From positions 1,612,001 through 1,676,000 of the forward strand of contig NZ_JPOG01000001.1 in the NCBI RefSeq assembly GCF_000733765.1: DNA of 64,000 nucleotides, given 5' to 3'. This document shows, one piece after another, positions 8,305-17,986 of this stretch. Numbering within the stretch: the first letter of the stretch is position 1; the number at the start of each line of letters is the position of its first letter. The stretch comes from Algiphilus aromaticivorans DG1253 (GTDB taxonomy: Bacteria > Pseudomonadota > Gammaproteobacteria > Nevskiales > Nevskiaceae). Both the position numbers and the translations under genes were made by a program. The notes beneath the pieces are model-generated. The model was given only the letters and a program-made list of their open reading frames with translations. It had not been told where the DNA came from and searched no databases.

Positions 8305-9180
8305 CTAGTGGGACCGTCTCCCAGATCCCGAGCGATGCCTTTTCTGCCGGTACATGTCGTTGTCTGCGTAGCTCAGCAGGGAATCGGCATCCTCGCCATG
8401 CTCTGGATAACAAGCCACGCCGATGCTGCAGGACAGCGCCCTTATCTCGCCGAATTCGGTATCCAATGGCTCGGTCATGACCGTACCAATCTGTTTCACC
8501 TTCCTGGAAACGGCATCCGCCGACTGGATTTCGGTCAACAGTACGACGAATTCATCACCGCCCATCCGGGCTACCGTGTCCGTCTCGCGTACGCAGCCTT
8601 CCAGTCGTCGTGCGATCGTGCAGAGCACACGGTCCCCCACCGCATGTCCATGGGTATCGTTAATGGACTTGAACTCATTCAGATCCAGAAACAGCAAGGC
8701 CAAACCGCCCTGATAGCGATGCGCCGCACGCAGAGCCATTTCCAGTCGATCATTGAGCAACGATCGGTTACTCAGCCCGGTCAGCGGATCATGATGGGCG
8801 AGGAAATGCAGGCCTTCCTCAGCCTGTCTGAGGGCCGTCACGTCCCGAGCCACGCCGATCCGCACGCCCTCCTCCTCGGACCAGCGGGCAGACCACAGAA
8901 TGTGGACGGTGGAACCATCTTTGTGGATATAACGGTTCCGGAAGTCGCGGTGCGGCTGACCACTCATGACCCGGACGATAGAGGCCCGTGTAACCGCCAG
9001 GTCGTCAGGATGCATATAGTCGGTGATCGGGGTGCCGATCAGCTCGTCGGCACGGTAACCGAGCAGTGCCTCACAAGCATCACTCACAAAAGCGATCCGG
9101 TCGTCTTCGTCGATCACGAAGACCGCATCCATTATCAGATGAATAAGCTTAGGGTAAAGCGACTCTAGGTCAATGGGCAT
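8305..9180 (-). CDS. PAS-GGDEF diguanylate cyclase
   Basis: A 291-residue cytoplasmic c-di-GMP synthase. Residues of about 5-120 form a PAS sensor domain (AVFVIDEDDRIAFVSDACEA through GVARDVTALRQAE). Residues 125-285 are the GGDEF domain, beginning HHDPLTGLSNRSLLNDRL. The active site is intact (MGGDEF), and an RETD inhibitory site lies five residues before it, so product inhibition is expected. The start at 9180 is chosen because it follows the more basic stretch encoded from 9216. No membrane segment is seen. The PAS ligand is unknown. It is a single-gene unit. Confidence 0.92.
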   Translation of the reverse strand: MPIDLESLYPKLIHLIMDAVFVIDEDDRIAFVSDACEALLGYRADELIGTPITDYMHPDDLAVTRASIVRVMSGQPHRDFRNRYIHKDGSTVHILWSARWSEEEGVRIGVARDVTALRQAEEGLHFLAHHDPLTGLSNRSLLNDRLEMALRAAHRYQGGLALLFLDLNEFKSINDTHGHAVGDRVLCTIARRLEGCVRETDTVARMGGDEFVVLLTEIQSADAVSRKVKQIGTVMTEPLDTEFGEIRALSCSIGVACYPEHGEDADSLLSYADNDMYRQKRHRSGSGRRSH

Positions 9181-9287
9181 AATTCGGTGCAACTTGCTTG
9201 CCCGCCCCGGCATCACCTCTGCATCGGCCGCGGCCGTTCACTGTCTTATGGCTGCCGGTAGGGCTTCGCCTGCCGGCAGCCGGTGCG

Positions 9288-10007
9288 TCAATCCTCCAAG
9301 GCGTAATCCACGGTGGTCACCACGCGCACGCGCTTGACTTCCGGCGTATAGCTGTCGAGATCATTGATGGAGAAATAGCCCTGCGTAGCGCGACGGATTT
9401 CACCTACGCTGCTGCCCGCATCCTGTGCGAACTGCTGCGCGGCACGGCGGGCGTCGGCAGTGGCCTCGGCAATCATCTCCGGCTTGATAGCCTCGAGGCC
9501 CGTGAAGAGGAACTCGGTGCGGTACTCGTAAGTGGGTGACAGCAGCACGCCTTCGCGCACCAGCTCGTTGACCCTGGACACCGTTTCGCGCACACCGGCG
9601 ACATTGCTGGTGCGCAGCAGAACGGTGGCTTCTGCGGAGTAACGCAGCTCCGGACGGCGGTCGCCATAGGTATTCCGCGCATGATCAGTGATGCGCGGCG
9701 TGGTGACGCTGATATCGGCCTCGTTGAAATCTGCGGCGAGGAGGAAATTGCTGATGCGCTCACGGTCCCGTTCGAGGCCTTTCTGCAGTTCACCGAGGGT
9801 ATCGGCATCTACGGTGTAGTTGAGCGGCCAGAGCGCAAGGTCCGCCGGGATCTCGCGTTCCGCCAGGCCGCGCACGGTAACGGTGCGCGAAGACTGCTGC
9901 CAGATGTCGGCTGCCTGGGCGATGTAGCGCCCGCCGCCAATGAGGCCAACGATGAGCCCCAGGGCGACGAGCGCACCAAGGACCGCGGAACTCCGGCTAT
10001 CGCCCAT
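9288..10007 (-). CDS. SIMPL domain (DUF541) protein, membrane-anchored
   Basis: A 239-residue protein. An N-terminal helix (VLGALVALGLIVGLIGGGRY, residues about 8-27) anchors or exports a SIMPL domain that begins RTVTVRGLAEREIPADLALW. Bacterial SIMPL proteins are periplasmic or outer-membrane proteins with poorly known roles, some linked to oxidative stress. The start at 10007 has GAGGAG just upstream. It is divergent from the haloalkane dehalogenase across 372 bp. Confidence 0.85.
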   Translation of the reverse strand: MGDSRSSAVLGALVALGLIVGLIGGGRYIAQAADIWQQSSRTVTVRGLAEREIPADLALWPLNYTVDADTLGELQKGLERDRERISNFLLAADFNEADISVTTPRITDHARNTYGDRRPELRYSAEATVLLRTSNVAGVRETVSRVNELVREGVLLSPTYEYRTEFLFTGLEAIKPEMIAEATADARRAAQQFAQDAGSSVGEIRRATQGYFSINDLDSYTPEVKRVRVVTTVDYALED

Positions 10008-10379
10008 CGCGAGACTCCTCAATCGAGACCCCCATCTTACGGCGCCTGGCCACCGCGTGTAACAGCGCCATAAGGCTTCGCCCCGAGGTTTTTGCGCTTG
10101 TCGTGGCCCCGAGGCCACCGTACTGCCGGAGGCCACAACTTCCGAACGGAAAACCGCACCGCTACAAGAGCAATCGCTGCCCCTGGAACTCGGGCGATTC
10201 TTCGCCTTTTTCCTGTTGGACCCCACGCCCCCTTGGGCAGCCCTGCCTTTCGGCAGGGGGTGCGTCGGCATCGTGCAAGGCATGCTCCGCACGCTATCCA
10301 CAGAGGGACGGCGAGCGCGAAGCGATGGCAACGCACCATCCGCTCGACGTACACAAGAATGCAACGAGGAGGGTCACCC
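10008..10379. other. Divergent intergenic region, SIMPL gene / haloalkane dehalogenase
   Basis: A 372-bp region between two divergent starts. A perfect small hairpin (CCCTGCC-TTTC-GGCAGGG, 10241-10258) lacks a T tract, and GTGGCCCCGAGGCCAC near 10103 is palindromic. Either could be an operator, but I match neither to a known regulator. A good GGAGG ribosome binding site ends the region in front of the dehalogenase. Confidence 0.35.
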
Positions 10380-11258
10380 ATGCCGTCAGAGCTACCGTCG
10401 CAGCAGCGCGTCACCATCAACGGCCTTTCCATGGCTTACGCCGAAAGCGGCCGTGGAGCCCCGATCTGGTTGCAACACGGCAACCCGACATCTTCCTACC
10501 TGTGGCGAAACATCATTCCGCACCTCAGCGAGCTCGGGCGCTGCATCGCCCCGGATCTGATCGGCATGGGGAATTCCGACAAACGCCCTGGCCAGGATCC
10601 GGACCGCTATCGCTTCGTCGAGCACCGCGCCTTCATTGATGCCTTCATGGATCAGGTACTGCCCGACGAGCCCGTAATCCTGGTCCTGCACGACTGGGGC
10701 TCGGCGCTGGGCTTCGACTGGGCGCGCCGCCACCCCGAGCGGGTGCGCGGGATTGCCTACATGGAGGCCATCGTCAAGCCACTGAGCTGGGAAGAGTGGC
10801 CCGAAGGCTTCCGAGAAACCTTCCAGGCTCTGCGCAGCCCTCAGGGCGACAGCATGATTCTCGAGCAGAATCTGTTCGTCGAGAGCATCCTGCCCAACGC
10901 GATCCTGCGCGATCTCAGCGAAGAGGAAATGGCGTGCTACCGCCAGCCCTTCCAGACCCCGGGCGAAGACCGCCGCCCCACACTGACCTGGCCCCGCGAG
11001 CTTCCGATTGCCGGCGAGCCCGCCGATGTCGTCGATCTCGTCACGCAATACGGCAAATGGCTGGCAAGCAGTCCGGTACCCAAGCTGTTCATCAACGCCG
11101 AGCCGGGCGCGATCGTGACCGGCAATGCCCGGGACTTCTGCCGCAGCTGGCCGAATCAGCAAGAAATCACGGTACCCGGCGTGCATTTCGTGCAGGAAGA
11201 CGCGCCCGACAGCATCGGCCAGGCCATCGCGCAGTGGATCACGCGCCTCGGCAACTAG
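10380..11258 (+). CDS. dhaA: Haloalkane dehalogenase (HLD-II, LinB/DhaA-like)
   Basis: A 292-residue alpha/beta hydrolase that replaces the halogen of haloalkanes with hydroxyl, giving an alcohol plus halide. It has the whole HLD-II set: halide-stabilising Asn35 in [13 protein letters not shown], nucleophile Asp105 followed by Trp106 in [17 protein letters not shown], acid Glu129 in AYMEAI, and base His269 in GVHFVQED. Length and blocks such as [10 protein letters not shown] closely follow LinB. The start is fixed by GGAGG nine bases upstream. A FadL-type porin follows after 88 bp on the same strand, consistent with uptake of a hydrophobic substrate. Confidence 0.93.
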   Translation: MPSELPSQQRVTINGLSMAYAESGRGAPIWLQHGNPTSSYLWRNIIPHLSELGRCIAPDLIGMGNSDKRPGQDPDRYRFVEHRAFIDAFMDQVLPDEPVILVLHDWGSALGFDWARRHPERVRGIAYMEAIVKPLSWEEWPEGFRETFQALRSPQGDSMILEQNLFVESILPNAILRDLSEEEMACYRQPFQTPGEDRRPTLTWPRELPIAGEPADVVDLVTQYGKWLASSPVPKLFINAEPGAIVTGNARDFCRSWPNQQEITVPGVHFVQEDAPDSIGQAIAQWITRLGN

Positions 11259-11346
11259 CGCCACAAGCCGGAAAGCGGAGCCGGCCCGTAGCGCCAAACG
11301 CAGCCGGCCCAAGCAGCCGGCGCACAGAACAAGGGGAAAAGCAGCC

Positions 11347-12537
11347 ATGACTCGAATCGACACTCGCGCCCTCGGCAGACTGACAGGCGCCCTGCTCGCC
11401 TGTACGGTCATCTCGGCGCAGGCCTCACTCATCGTATCGCCGCACACCGCGACGCGTGACGGCGACCTTGCCGGGGCAGCCGGCGCCTCACCGGACGACG
11501 CCGGTAGTGCCTCGCTGACGAATCCGGCCGGCGTCGTCGGTCCGCTGAGCAAGCAGATCGTCGGCGCTGTCGCAGCCATCAGTTTCACTGCGCATTACCG
11601 CGACGACCGACGCGGCTTCGACCAGATCAGTAACGAGACCCCGCTTTTCATCAATCTCTGGTACGGCCTGGGCGAAGTGGCGGGCTGGCACATGGGCATC
11701 GGCGCCTATGGCTCGGTAGGCACCGCCTTCGATTTCGCCGCAGACGGTGGGCAGGACACGCCTTTCCTGGGCAAGCTCGCCCTCGTCAACGTCGGCTTCC
11801 TGGCCGGACGGCAGATCACGCCCGATTTGCGCGTCGGCCTGCAGATCGCGCCCAACTACGCCGAGCAGAGCGTGAAGCTGCCGAGCCCCCTGGGGCCGGT
11901 CGAGTTCGACGGCCTCAAAGGCGCCGGCATCGACGGTGCGCTCGGTTTGGTCTATGACCCCTCCGAGAAGCTCTCCTTGGGCCTTAGCTATCGCACCCGC
12001 GGTTACACGCGGCTGGAAGGCGACGGCCACGTCGGCGGTACGGAACAGGACCTCGTCCTGGATCTCTATACCCCGCAAAGCGTAACCGCGGCCTTCGATT
12101 ATGAAGCCATGCCCGGGCTGCACATCATGGGGCAGACCAAGTGGACGCGTTACGACGACTTCGAATCCGGCCATTTCGACTTCGAGAAGAGCGACCCCCT
12201 GGATCAGCCCTATATCGCGAATGCCACCAATCGTTTCCGCCATTGGCTGGCCGTCGAGTACACCGGCCTCAGCAACCGGGTGCTGCGCATCGGTTATACC
12301 CAGGAGCCGTGGATGATCGAACCCAACGCGGTGCGGCCGACGCTGTTCGATACGGCCGACAAGATGATCATGGTCGGCTACGAGATGCAGTACGAAAGCT
12401 ACAACATCGGCTTCACGTACGGATATACCAGCGGGCGCCAGCGCGACATATCCCCTGAGCAGAACCCCGATTTCGCAGGCAATTACCACAGCGAAATCCG
12501 CACCGGTTTCGGTGTGCACTTCACCTGGAAGCCGTAA
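11347..12537 (+). CDS. FadL/OmpP1-type outer-membrane transporter for hydrophobic compounds
   Basis: A 396-residue outer-membrane beta-barrel with a signal peptide (residues about 1-27, ending VISAQAS). The mature N-terminus TATRDGDLAGAAGASPDDAGSASLTNPAG has the FadL plug pattern with SLTNPAG. Alternating barrel strands such as LSLGLSYRTRGYTRLEG and the terminal FGVHFTWKP close the barrel. FadL relatives bring long-chain fatty acids, alkanes or aromatics across the outer membrane. It follows the dehalogenase in what looks like one operon and ends before a strong terminator. Confidence 0.88.
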   Translation: MTRIDTRALGRLTGALLACTVISAQASLIVSPHTATRDGDLAGAAGASPDDAGSASLTNPAGVVGPLSKQIVGAVAAISFTAHYRDDRRGFDQISNETPLFINLWYGLGEVAGWHMGIGAYGSVGTAFDFAADGGQDTPFLGKLALVNVGFLAGRQITPDLRVGLQIAPNYAEQSVKLPSPLGPVEFDGLKGAGIDGALGLVYDPSEKLSLGLSYRTRGYTRLEGDGHVGGTEQDLVLDLYTPQSVTAAFDYEAMPGLHIMGQTKWTRYDDFESGHFDFEKSDPLDQPYIANATNRFRHWLAVEYTGLSNRVLRIGYTQEPWMIEPNAVRPTLFDTADKMIMVGYEMQYESYNIGFTYGYTSGRQRDISPEQNPDFAGNYHSEIRTGFGVHFTWKP

Positions 12538-12616
12538 CGCAATCGAATCAGAAGTCACATCGGGGTAACGGGAAAGCGCCAGGTCGCGCGTCCTTGACCA
12601 ATATCTCTCCCGTAAT

Positions 12617-12650
12617 GGGGCGGAGGGCCTGAGGCCACCGCCCCTTTTTT
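12617..12650 (+). terminator. Rho-independent terminator after the dehalogenase/porin operon
   Basis: GGGGCGG pairs with CCGCCCC around an inner GGCC/GGCC stem and is followed at once by six T. It lies 80 bp past the porin stop codon and is the cleanest intrinsic terminator in the window. Confidence 0.85.
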
Positions 12651-13022
12651 GGTTTGCCCGCCGTACCGGACATCGCACCACCGTGCCCGAAACGAACCAC
12701 GGCCTCCGTCGTTAGGTGCGTCGCAACGCTTCTGCCGAAACAGTTGCATCCCCTCGCGTGCGTGGTGGTCTCATGGGGCTCTAAGACCGCGAGGCGCTAG
12801 ACGCGCACGCCAATTGCCTGCAGCGAGGATCTCCGCTCAACCACGCACCGCTCGGTCACCCGCTGCCCCAAGGCTTCCACGGTCACCGGATGCAGCGACG
12901 GCGCCGCAAATACCCTCCCTAAGGCAGGGGCTGCCTCCGTATCCGGGGCCAAATCTTTCCCCAGGTGCTACGACGACATCGTCGTGATTCCAATCCACCA
13001 ATGCACCCGGAGGCCAGACACC
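12651..13022. other. Region upstream of the CYP153 gene
   Basis: About 370 bp hold no convincing gene. The minus-strand ORF here (12837-13058) crosses the P450 start and has no family. The region should carry the P450 promoter, but I cannot place a confident -35/-10 pair. Confidence 0.35.
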
Positions 13023-14291
13023 ATGGAAGCAAGCGTCGCGCAGCGTGAAGATGCCCACTCATCGGAGGCCTATATCGGCCCCATTGAAGCGATTGACGTC
13101 AGTCAACCGGAGCGCTTCGCCGAAGACAGCATGTGGGACTACTTTTCACGGCTGCGCAACGAGGACCCCGTTCATTACTGCAAGACCAGCCAGTTCGGCC
13201 CGTACTGGTCGGTGACGAAGTTCAAAGACATCATGCATGTCGAGACGCACCCCGAACTGTTCAGCTAAGAGAACCGGGACGGCGGCATCACCATCATGAG
13301 CGACAATTCTATCGGCAGCCTCCCCATGTTCATCGCCATGGACCCGCCGAAGCACGATGAGCAACGGGCCTCCGTAAGCCCCATCGTCGCACCAGACAAT
13401 CTTGCACGCCTTGAGTCACTGATACGGCAACGCACACGCGACGTCGTGGAAGGCCTCCCGATCGGCGAGAGCTTCGATTGGGTCGAGCGCGTCTCGATAA
13501 ACCTTACGACCAAGATGCTGGCCACGCTTTTCGACTTCCCGTGGGAAGACCGGCACCTCCTGACCTACTGGTCCGATGTCGCGACGACGCTTCCCGGCGC
13601 CGGCCTCATCGAGTCAGAAGAAGAACGCCAGAAGCCAATGCAAGACTGCGCGGTCTACATGACGCGGCTCTGGAACGAACGCGTCAATTCGGAACCGGGC
13701 AACGACGTTCTGTCGATGCTCGCGCACTCTGACAAGACACGATGCATGAATGAGGCCGAATTCCTCGGGAATATCTTCCTCCTCATCGTGGGTGGCAACG
13801 ACACGACACGCAATTCCATGAGCGGCGGTCTCTATGCATTGAACCGCTATCCCGAGCAGTACAAGAAGTTGTGCCAGCAAAAAGATCTGATCCCGAGCGC
13901 AGTCTCGGAAATCATTCGCTGGCAAACCCCGCTGGCTCATATGCGGCGCAATGCGACCGCTGACACGGAGCTGGGTGGCAAGGCCATCAAGAAGGGCGAC
14001 AAGGTTGTCATGTGGTACGTCTCCGGCAATCGCGACGAGGATGAATTCGACCGGCCCGAGGAGCTGGTCATCGACAGGCCGAGTGTTCGTCGGCACCTCT
14101 CATTCGGATTCGGCATTCATCGCTGCGTAGGCAACCGGCTTGCCGAGATGCAGCTGCGGATCCTGTGGGAGGAGCTACTGAGCCGCTTCCCCAACCCCGG
14201 GCAGATCGAAGTGATCGGCGAGCCAAAGCGCGTGATGTCGTGCTTTGTCAAGGGTTATGAATCCCTTCCCGTCCGCATCCATAACGGATAA
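13023..14291 (+). pseudogene. CYP153-family cytochrome P450 alkane hydroxylase with an in-frame TAA
   Basis: Soluble P450 that hydroxylates terminal carbons of alkanes. Codons 1-81 and 83-422 are in one frame, separated only by TAA at 13266-13268 (LFS-stop-ENRDGGITI). Both sides align with CYP153: DPVHYCKTSQFGPYWSVTKF before it, and MFIAMDPPKHDEQR, LLIVGGNDTTRNSMSGGLYA, EIIRWQTPLAHMRR and the haem loop FGFGIHRCVGNRLAE after it. A TCA (Ser) to TAA change would explain it, and so would a sequencing error. The ATG at 13296 could restart translation but would lose the N-terminal 91 residues. The redox partner follows 32 bp downstream. Confidence 0.88.
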
Positions 14292-14323
14292 CCCACTACG
14301 ACTCCGGAGACAACGAGTTCATC

Positions 14324-14644
14324 ATGGTAAAAATCACGTTCATTGCGGCAAACGGGGCCGAACGGACCGTCGAGACCCCCGACGGCACCTCGATCATGGA
14401 GGCGGCAACCGGCAATCTTGTTCCCGGCATCGACGGCGACTGCGGTGGCGAAGCCGCTTGCGCCACCTGCCACGTCTACATCCGCCCCGAATGGGCGGAC
14501 CGGCTTCCCCCCATAGGGAGTCAGGAAGAGACCATGCTGGGGGTCGTGGACGGGCGCAAGGAAAACTCCCGGCTCGGGTGCCAGATCACGCTCGGCGAGG
14601 AGCTCGACGGCTTGGTCGCGGAACTACCGCTAGCACAGCATTAG
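14324..14644 (+). CDS. [2Fe-2S] ferredoxin, P450 redox partner
   Basis: A 106-residue adrenodoxin/putidaredoxin-type ferredoxin passing electrons from a reductase to the P450. Cluster ligands are visible in CGGEAACATC and the late Cys in SRLGCQITL. It follows the CYP153 gene by 32 bp on the same strand, the usual operon partner. The ferredoxin reductase often found with CYP153 is not next to it, so another reductase would have to serve. It looks intact although the P450 is interrupted. Confidence 0.92.
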   Translation: MVKITFIAANGAERTVETPDGTSIMEAATGNLVPGIDGDCGGEAACATCHVYIRPEWADRLPPIGSQEETMLGVVDGRKENSRLGCQITLGEELDGLVAELPLAQH

Positions 14645-14759
14645 CCCCGCCTGCGACGGGGACTGCCTGTCTTTATCCGCCCACTGATTTCCGGAATTCG
14701 GCCGACGCACGCCTCACGGTCGCTCCGCTCCTCTGGCGTCGCGGCCCGACCCGCCTCGC

Positions 14760-15818
14760 TCAGTCCGCGCGAAGCACGCGCCAGCCGAGACTCTGGCCGG
14801 CATGGAAGGGTCGGATGCGCAAGCCGCCTGCCTCGACGATCTCCGGCACCGTCCAGGCGCAGCGCTCCAGCGTCACGCTGCCCTCGTTCAGTGGCAGGCC
14901 ATAGAAGCGCGGCCCGTTCTCGGAAGCGAAAGCTTCGAGTTGCTCCAACGCCCCTTCCTCCTCGAAGACCTTGGCGTAGCTTTCCAGCGCCACCGGCGCG
15001 CTGAAGATGCCGGCGCAGCCGCAGGCACTTTCCTTGTCGGCAATCGCGTGCGGCGCGGTATCCGTGCCCAGGAAGAACTTCGGGTTGCCCGAAGTAGCCG
15101 CCTCGCGCAGGGCGATGCGATGCTGCTCCCGCTTGGCCACCGGCAGGCAGTAGTTGTGCGGGCGGATGCCGCCCACCAGCAGATCGTTGCGGTTGAGCTC
15201 CAGATGGTGCGCGGTGATGGTCGCAGCCACGCGCTCATCCGCGGCACGCACGAAATCCACCGCCTCGCGCGTGGTGATGTGCTCGAAGACCACCTTCAGC
15301 GCCGGAAAGCGCGCCAGCGTCGGCGCCAGCACGCGCTCGATGAACACGGCCTCGCGGTCGAAGATGTCGATATCGGCATCCACCACCTCGCCGTGCACCA
15401 GCAGCGGCATGCCGATTTCCTGCATGCGCGCCAGCACCGCATCCAGCCGACGGATATCCGTCACGCCCGCGGCCGAGTTCGTCGTGGCACCCGCCGGATA
15501 GAGCTTGCAGGCCGTGAACACGCCTTCCGCATGACCGCGCGCGATCTCTTCGGGGTCGATCTCGTCGGTCAGGTAAGCCGTCATCAGTGGCGTGAAACCG
15601 GCCTGCGCCGGCACCGCCGCGAGGATGCGATCCCGATAGGCGCGTGCCGCGTCCACCGTGGTCACCGGCGGGGTCAGATTCGGCATGATGATCGCCCGCG
15701 CAAAGGGCCACGCCGTGTGCCGAGCAACCATCGTGAGCGTATCGCCGTCGCGCAGATGCACATGCCAGTCATCGGGGCGGCGCAGCACAAGGCGCTCGGC
15801 AGAGGGGTCGACCGGCAT
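14760..15818 (-). CDS. pyrC: Dihydroorotase
   Basis: A 352-residue zinc amidohydrolase that closes carbamoyl-aspartate to dihydroorotate in pyrimidine synthesis. Metal ligands appear in RPDDWHVHLRDG, the carboxylated Lys in TACKLYPAGATTNS, further His in VFEHITTREA and TAHHLELNRND, and the catalytic Asp in FFLGTDTAPHA. Length and order match the single-domain PyrC of E. coli. It is convergent with the ferredoxin. An alpha/beta hydrolase gene lies 65 bp upstream on the same strand. Confidence 0.96.
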   Translation of the reverse strand: MPVDPSAERLVLRRPDDWHVHLRDGDTLTMVARHTAWPFARAIIMPNLTPPVTTVDAARAYRDRILAAVPAQAGFTPLMTAYLTDEIDPEEIARGHAEGVFTACKLYPAGATTNSAAGVTDIRRLDAVLARMQEIGMPLLVHGEVVDADIDIFDREAVFIERVLAPTLARFPALKVVFEHITTREAVDFVRAADERVAATITAHHLELNRNDLLVGGIRPHNYCLPVAKREQHRIALREAATSGNPKFFLGTDTAPHAIADKESACGCAGIFSAPVALESYAKVFEEEGALEQLEAFASENGPRFYGLPLNEGSVTLERCAWTVPEIVEAGGLRIRPFHAGQSLGWRVLRAD

Positions 15819-15883
15819 GGGTTTTATCCGCAGGCAAACGGCGCCGAAGTCTAGCAGGGAGCCGCTGAAGGCCCGCTAGCCCT

Positions 15884-16690
15884 TCACCCGCGGATCCCTT
15901 CGATAAAGCGCGCAAGATCGGAGGCAAAGCGCTCGGGCTCTTCCCAGTGAAGACCGTGCCCCGCGCCCGCGTAGACCACGAGCCGCGAGCCGGCGATGAC
16001 CGCGATGAGAGCATCCTGGTCCGCTCCGGGAACCATGGCGTCGGCATCCCCCCAGACGAGCAGCGTCGGCGCCCTGATCGTGCCGAGCGCCTCCGAGAAA
16101 TCGCCTTCCAGTACGCCGGCCACCGCGGCCCGCCACACGTCTGCCGGCAGCTTCAGACTCTCCTGCACGATGGTCTCGAAGAAGGCCTGCGGCATCGGCT
16201 GTGCAAGCGTGCTTTCCTGAAACTCGCGCACGAAGCCCGGATCCACCGGATCCTGCATCGTCGCCACCACCTCCGAGAGCTCCCGCGGAACCGGACTCTT
16301 CGGCAAGCTCGCGAACGCGGCTATCAGGACAAGCCCCCGGACACGGTCCGGGTAATCAACAGCGAAGCGCTGCGCAACGGCACTGCCCAGCGAGTGGCCG
16401 ACAACGACGGCAGCTTCCACGCCGAGTGCGTCCATGAAGGCCGCCACGTCCGCCGCGTAATCCTGGAAACGGTAGCCCGCCTCGGGTCGACTCGAATCAC
16501 CATGCCCCCGCAGCGTCAGGGCGAAAGCACGAATCGAGCCCGGTAGATGCGGCAATACCCGTTCATAGGAGTACCAGGAATCACTGAGCCCGTGGAGCAG
16601 CACTACGGGGGTGCCCGCGGCATCACCCTGCTCGGCGTACTGAAGGGTCACGCCAGTGGGCAGCTCGACAGATGGGGTCTGGGGCGCCAT
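15884..16690 (-). CDS. Alpha/beta hydrolase, substrate unknown
   Basis: A 268-residue cytoplasmic alpha/beta hydrolase. The oxyanion segment is VVLLHGLSDSWYSY, the nucleophile Ser lies in VVGHSLGSAVAQRF, the acid is likely the Asp in LVWGDADAMV and the base is the His in GAGHGLHWEEPERF. The cap region between is helical. The family covers esterases, epoxide hydrolases and C-C hydrolases. A Ser nucleophile rules out a dehalogenase. It may be transcribed with pyrC below it. Confidence 0.88.
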   Translation of the reverse strand: MAPQTPSVELPTGVTLQYAEQGDAAGTPVVLLHGLSDSWYSYERVLPHLPGSIRAFALTLRGHGDSSRPEAGYRFQDYAADVAAFMDALGVEAAVVVGHSLGSAVAQRFAVDYPDRVRGLVLIAAFASLPKSPVPRELSEVVATMQDPVDPGFVREFQESTLAQPMPQAFFETIVQESLKLPADVWRAAVAGVLEGDFSEALGTIRAPTLLVWGDADAMVPGADQDALIAVIAGSRLVVYAGAGHGLHWEEPERFASDLARFIEGIRG

Positions 16691-16725
16691 CTCCGCCTCC
16701 TTTGCTCATGCCGATGCTCAGCAAT

Positions 16726-17298
16726 CTAAGGCCGCGCTCGCGCTTCGAGCGCACGCAGCGCACTGATTGCTGCGAGCAGCATGAAGAAAGCACCGGGGAT
16801 AAACAAGATGCCGTAGCCGGACATGCCGACAGCAATCTGTGCCGTGAGCAGCGCTGCCGCAAGCGCCTGGAAAAACGGGCGGATGCTCATGGCAAAGAAG
16901 ACGAGCGGGAAAAGCACGATCAGGACCGGCAACGAGAAGAAAATGGCGGCTCCCCGGCGGCGTTGCCGCTGCCACTGCCTCGCCACATCGCCTTCCATGA
17001 CCACCGTTTCATCCGGTGCGGCAACGGGAGCTGATTCGATTCTGATCTGAGCGCCCTCGGAAGCCACAGGACCGGGCGATTGCGTCTGAAACAGATAGCC
17101 CGAAGCGAGCGCCGTAAACACCACTGCCAGCGCAACCAAGACCTGCTCAGGCCGATTCTGACAAAGCGGCAGGATCTTCCTCTTCAACAGCACAACGCGA
17201 ACCAGTGACCAAAGCGCCACGGCCAAGCTTGCGACAACCACGAAGGCGCCCGAATGCAACATTGCCGTGACAAACGCGTTCACGCCTTTGCCTCCCAA
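16726..17298 (-). CDS. Four-helix membrane protein of unknown function
   Basis: A 190-residue protein. Hydrophobic segments fall at residues about 11-34, 51-68, 118-137 and 144-178, with a hydrophilic loop (roughly residues 70-115, including RQWQRQRRRG) in the middle. No enzyme motif is seen. It stands between the hydrolase and the methyltransferase on the same strand with short gaps. It may start at an internal Met rather than at 17298. Confidence 0.65.
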   Translation of the reverse strand: MGGKGVNAFVTAMLHSGAFVVVASLAVALWSLVRVVLLKRKILPLCQNRPEQVLVALAVVFTALASGYLFQTQSPGPVASEGAQIRIESAPVAAPDETVVMEGDVARQWQRQRRRGAAIFFSLPVLIVLFPLVFFAMSIRPFFQALAAALLTAQIAVGMSGYGILFIPGAFFMLLAAISALRALEARARP

Positions 17299-17383
17299 CG
17301 CCTGCGTTCAGCAGCGTTCACGGCAACAACCTTTGTCGCTGGCAACACGGCGAACCAGCCCAAACGCGCGCTGCAACGCCCCG

Positions 17384-17986
17384 TCAGCTTCCGCCTGCAC
17401 CAGGCTTCAAGGCATTGAGCGTGTAGGCCCAGCGCCAGCCCAGCTTCTGCAGCGGCACGAAGCCGTGCGTCCTAAGGCATTCCGCGACCTCCTGGGCGTG
17501 CTCGAAATCCGGGTCGGGATGGTGCTCCGTGATGGACAGCACCCCACCCGGCCGCAACACGCGCGCGGCTTCCTGCAGAAAGCCTTCGCGATCTTCGATC
17601 TCGCCGAACACCGTCACCAGGAACAAGGCATCGAAGGCCGCATCGGCAAAGGGCAGCGCCTTGCCATCCGCCTGCCTGGTCGAGAAATTCCGGATACCGG
17701 CAGCCTTCAGCTTCTCGGCGCAGATATCCAGCATCTGCTGCTGGATATCGAGCAGCGTCAACGTCCCCTGCGGAATCTTTCGGGCGACCTCCACACTGTA
17801 GTAGCCCGACCCCGCCCCGACTTCCAGCACCTGCGCATCCGGCGCAACCGGCAAACGCTCAGCCACCGTGCGAGCCGACATGATCACGGCACGACCGGGA
17901 AGATCCAGTACCCAAGTCATCTCGTGCGGAAAAACGCCCCGCCCGAACGCGCGAGACCATGTCTCCAATTGATTGATTATTTTCAT
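17384..17986 (-). CDS. Class I SAM-dependent methyltransferase
   Basis: A 200-residue protein with the Rossmann SAM site VLEVGAGSGYYSVEVARK (motif I), the acidic end of beta-2 in LTLLDIQQQ, and the post-I block ADGKALPFADAAFDALFLV. The motif GGVLSITEHHPDPDF closes the core. The start at 17986 is preferred over one at 18052 because AAGGGA precedes it. The substrate is unknown. It lies at the far edge of the integron region, but I find no attC beside it, so it is probably host chromosome. Confidence 0.85.
   Translation of the reverse strand: MKIINQLETWSRAFGRGVFPHEMTWVLDLPGRAVIMSARTVAERLPVAPDAQVLEVGAGSGYYSVEVARKIPQGTLTLLDIQQQMLDICAEKLKAAGIRNFSTRQADGKALPFADAAFDALFLVTVFGEIEDREGFLQEAARVLRPGGVLSITEHHPDPDFEHAQEVAECLRTHGFVPLQKLGWRWAYTLNALKPGAGGS

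Noticed and set aside
8011-9168. 385-codon plus-strand ORF over the GGDEF gene
   Set aside because: Antisense shadow; the PAS-GGDEF motifs are on the minus strand.
13266-13268. Recoding of the P450 stop as selenocysteine or pyrrolysine
   Set aside because: The codon is TAA, and recoding of those types uses TGA or TAG.
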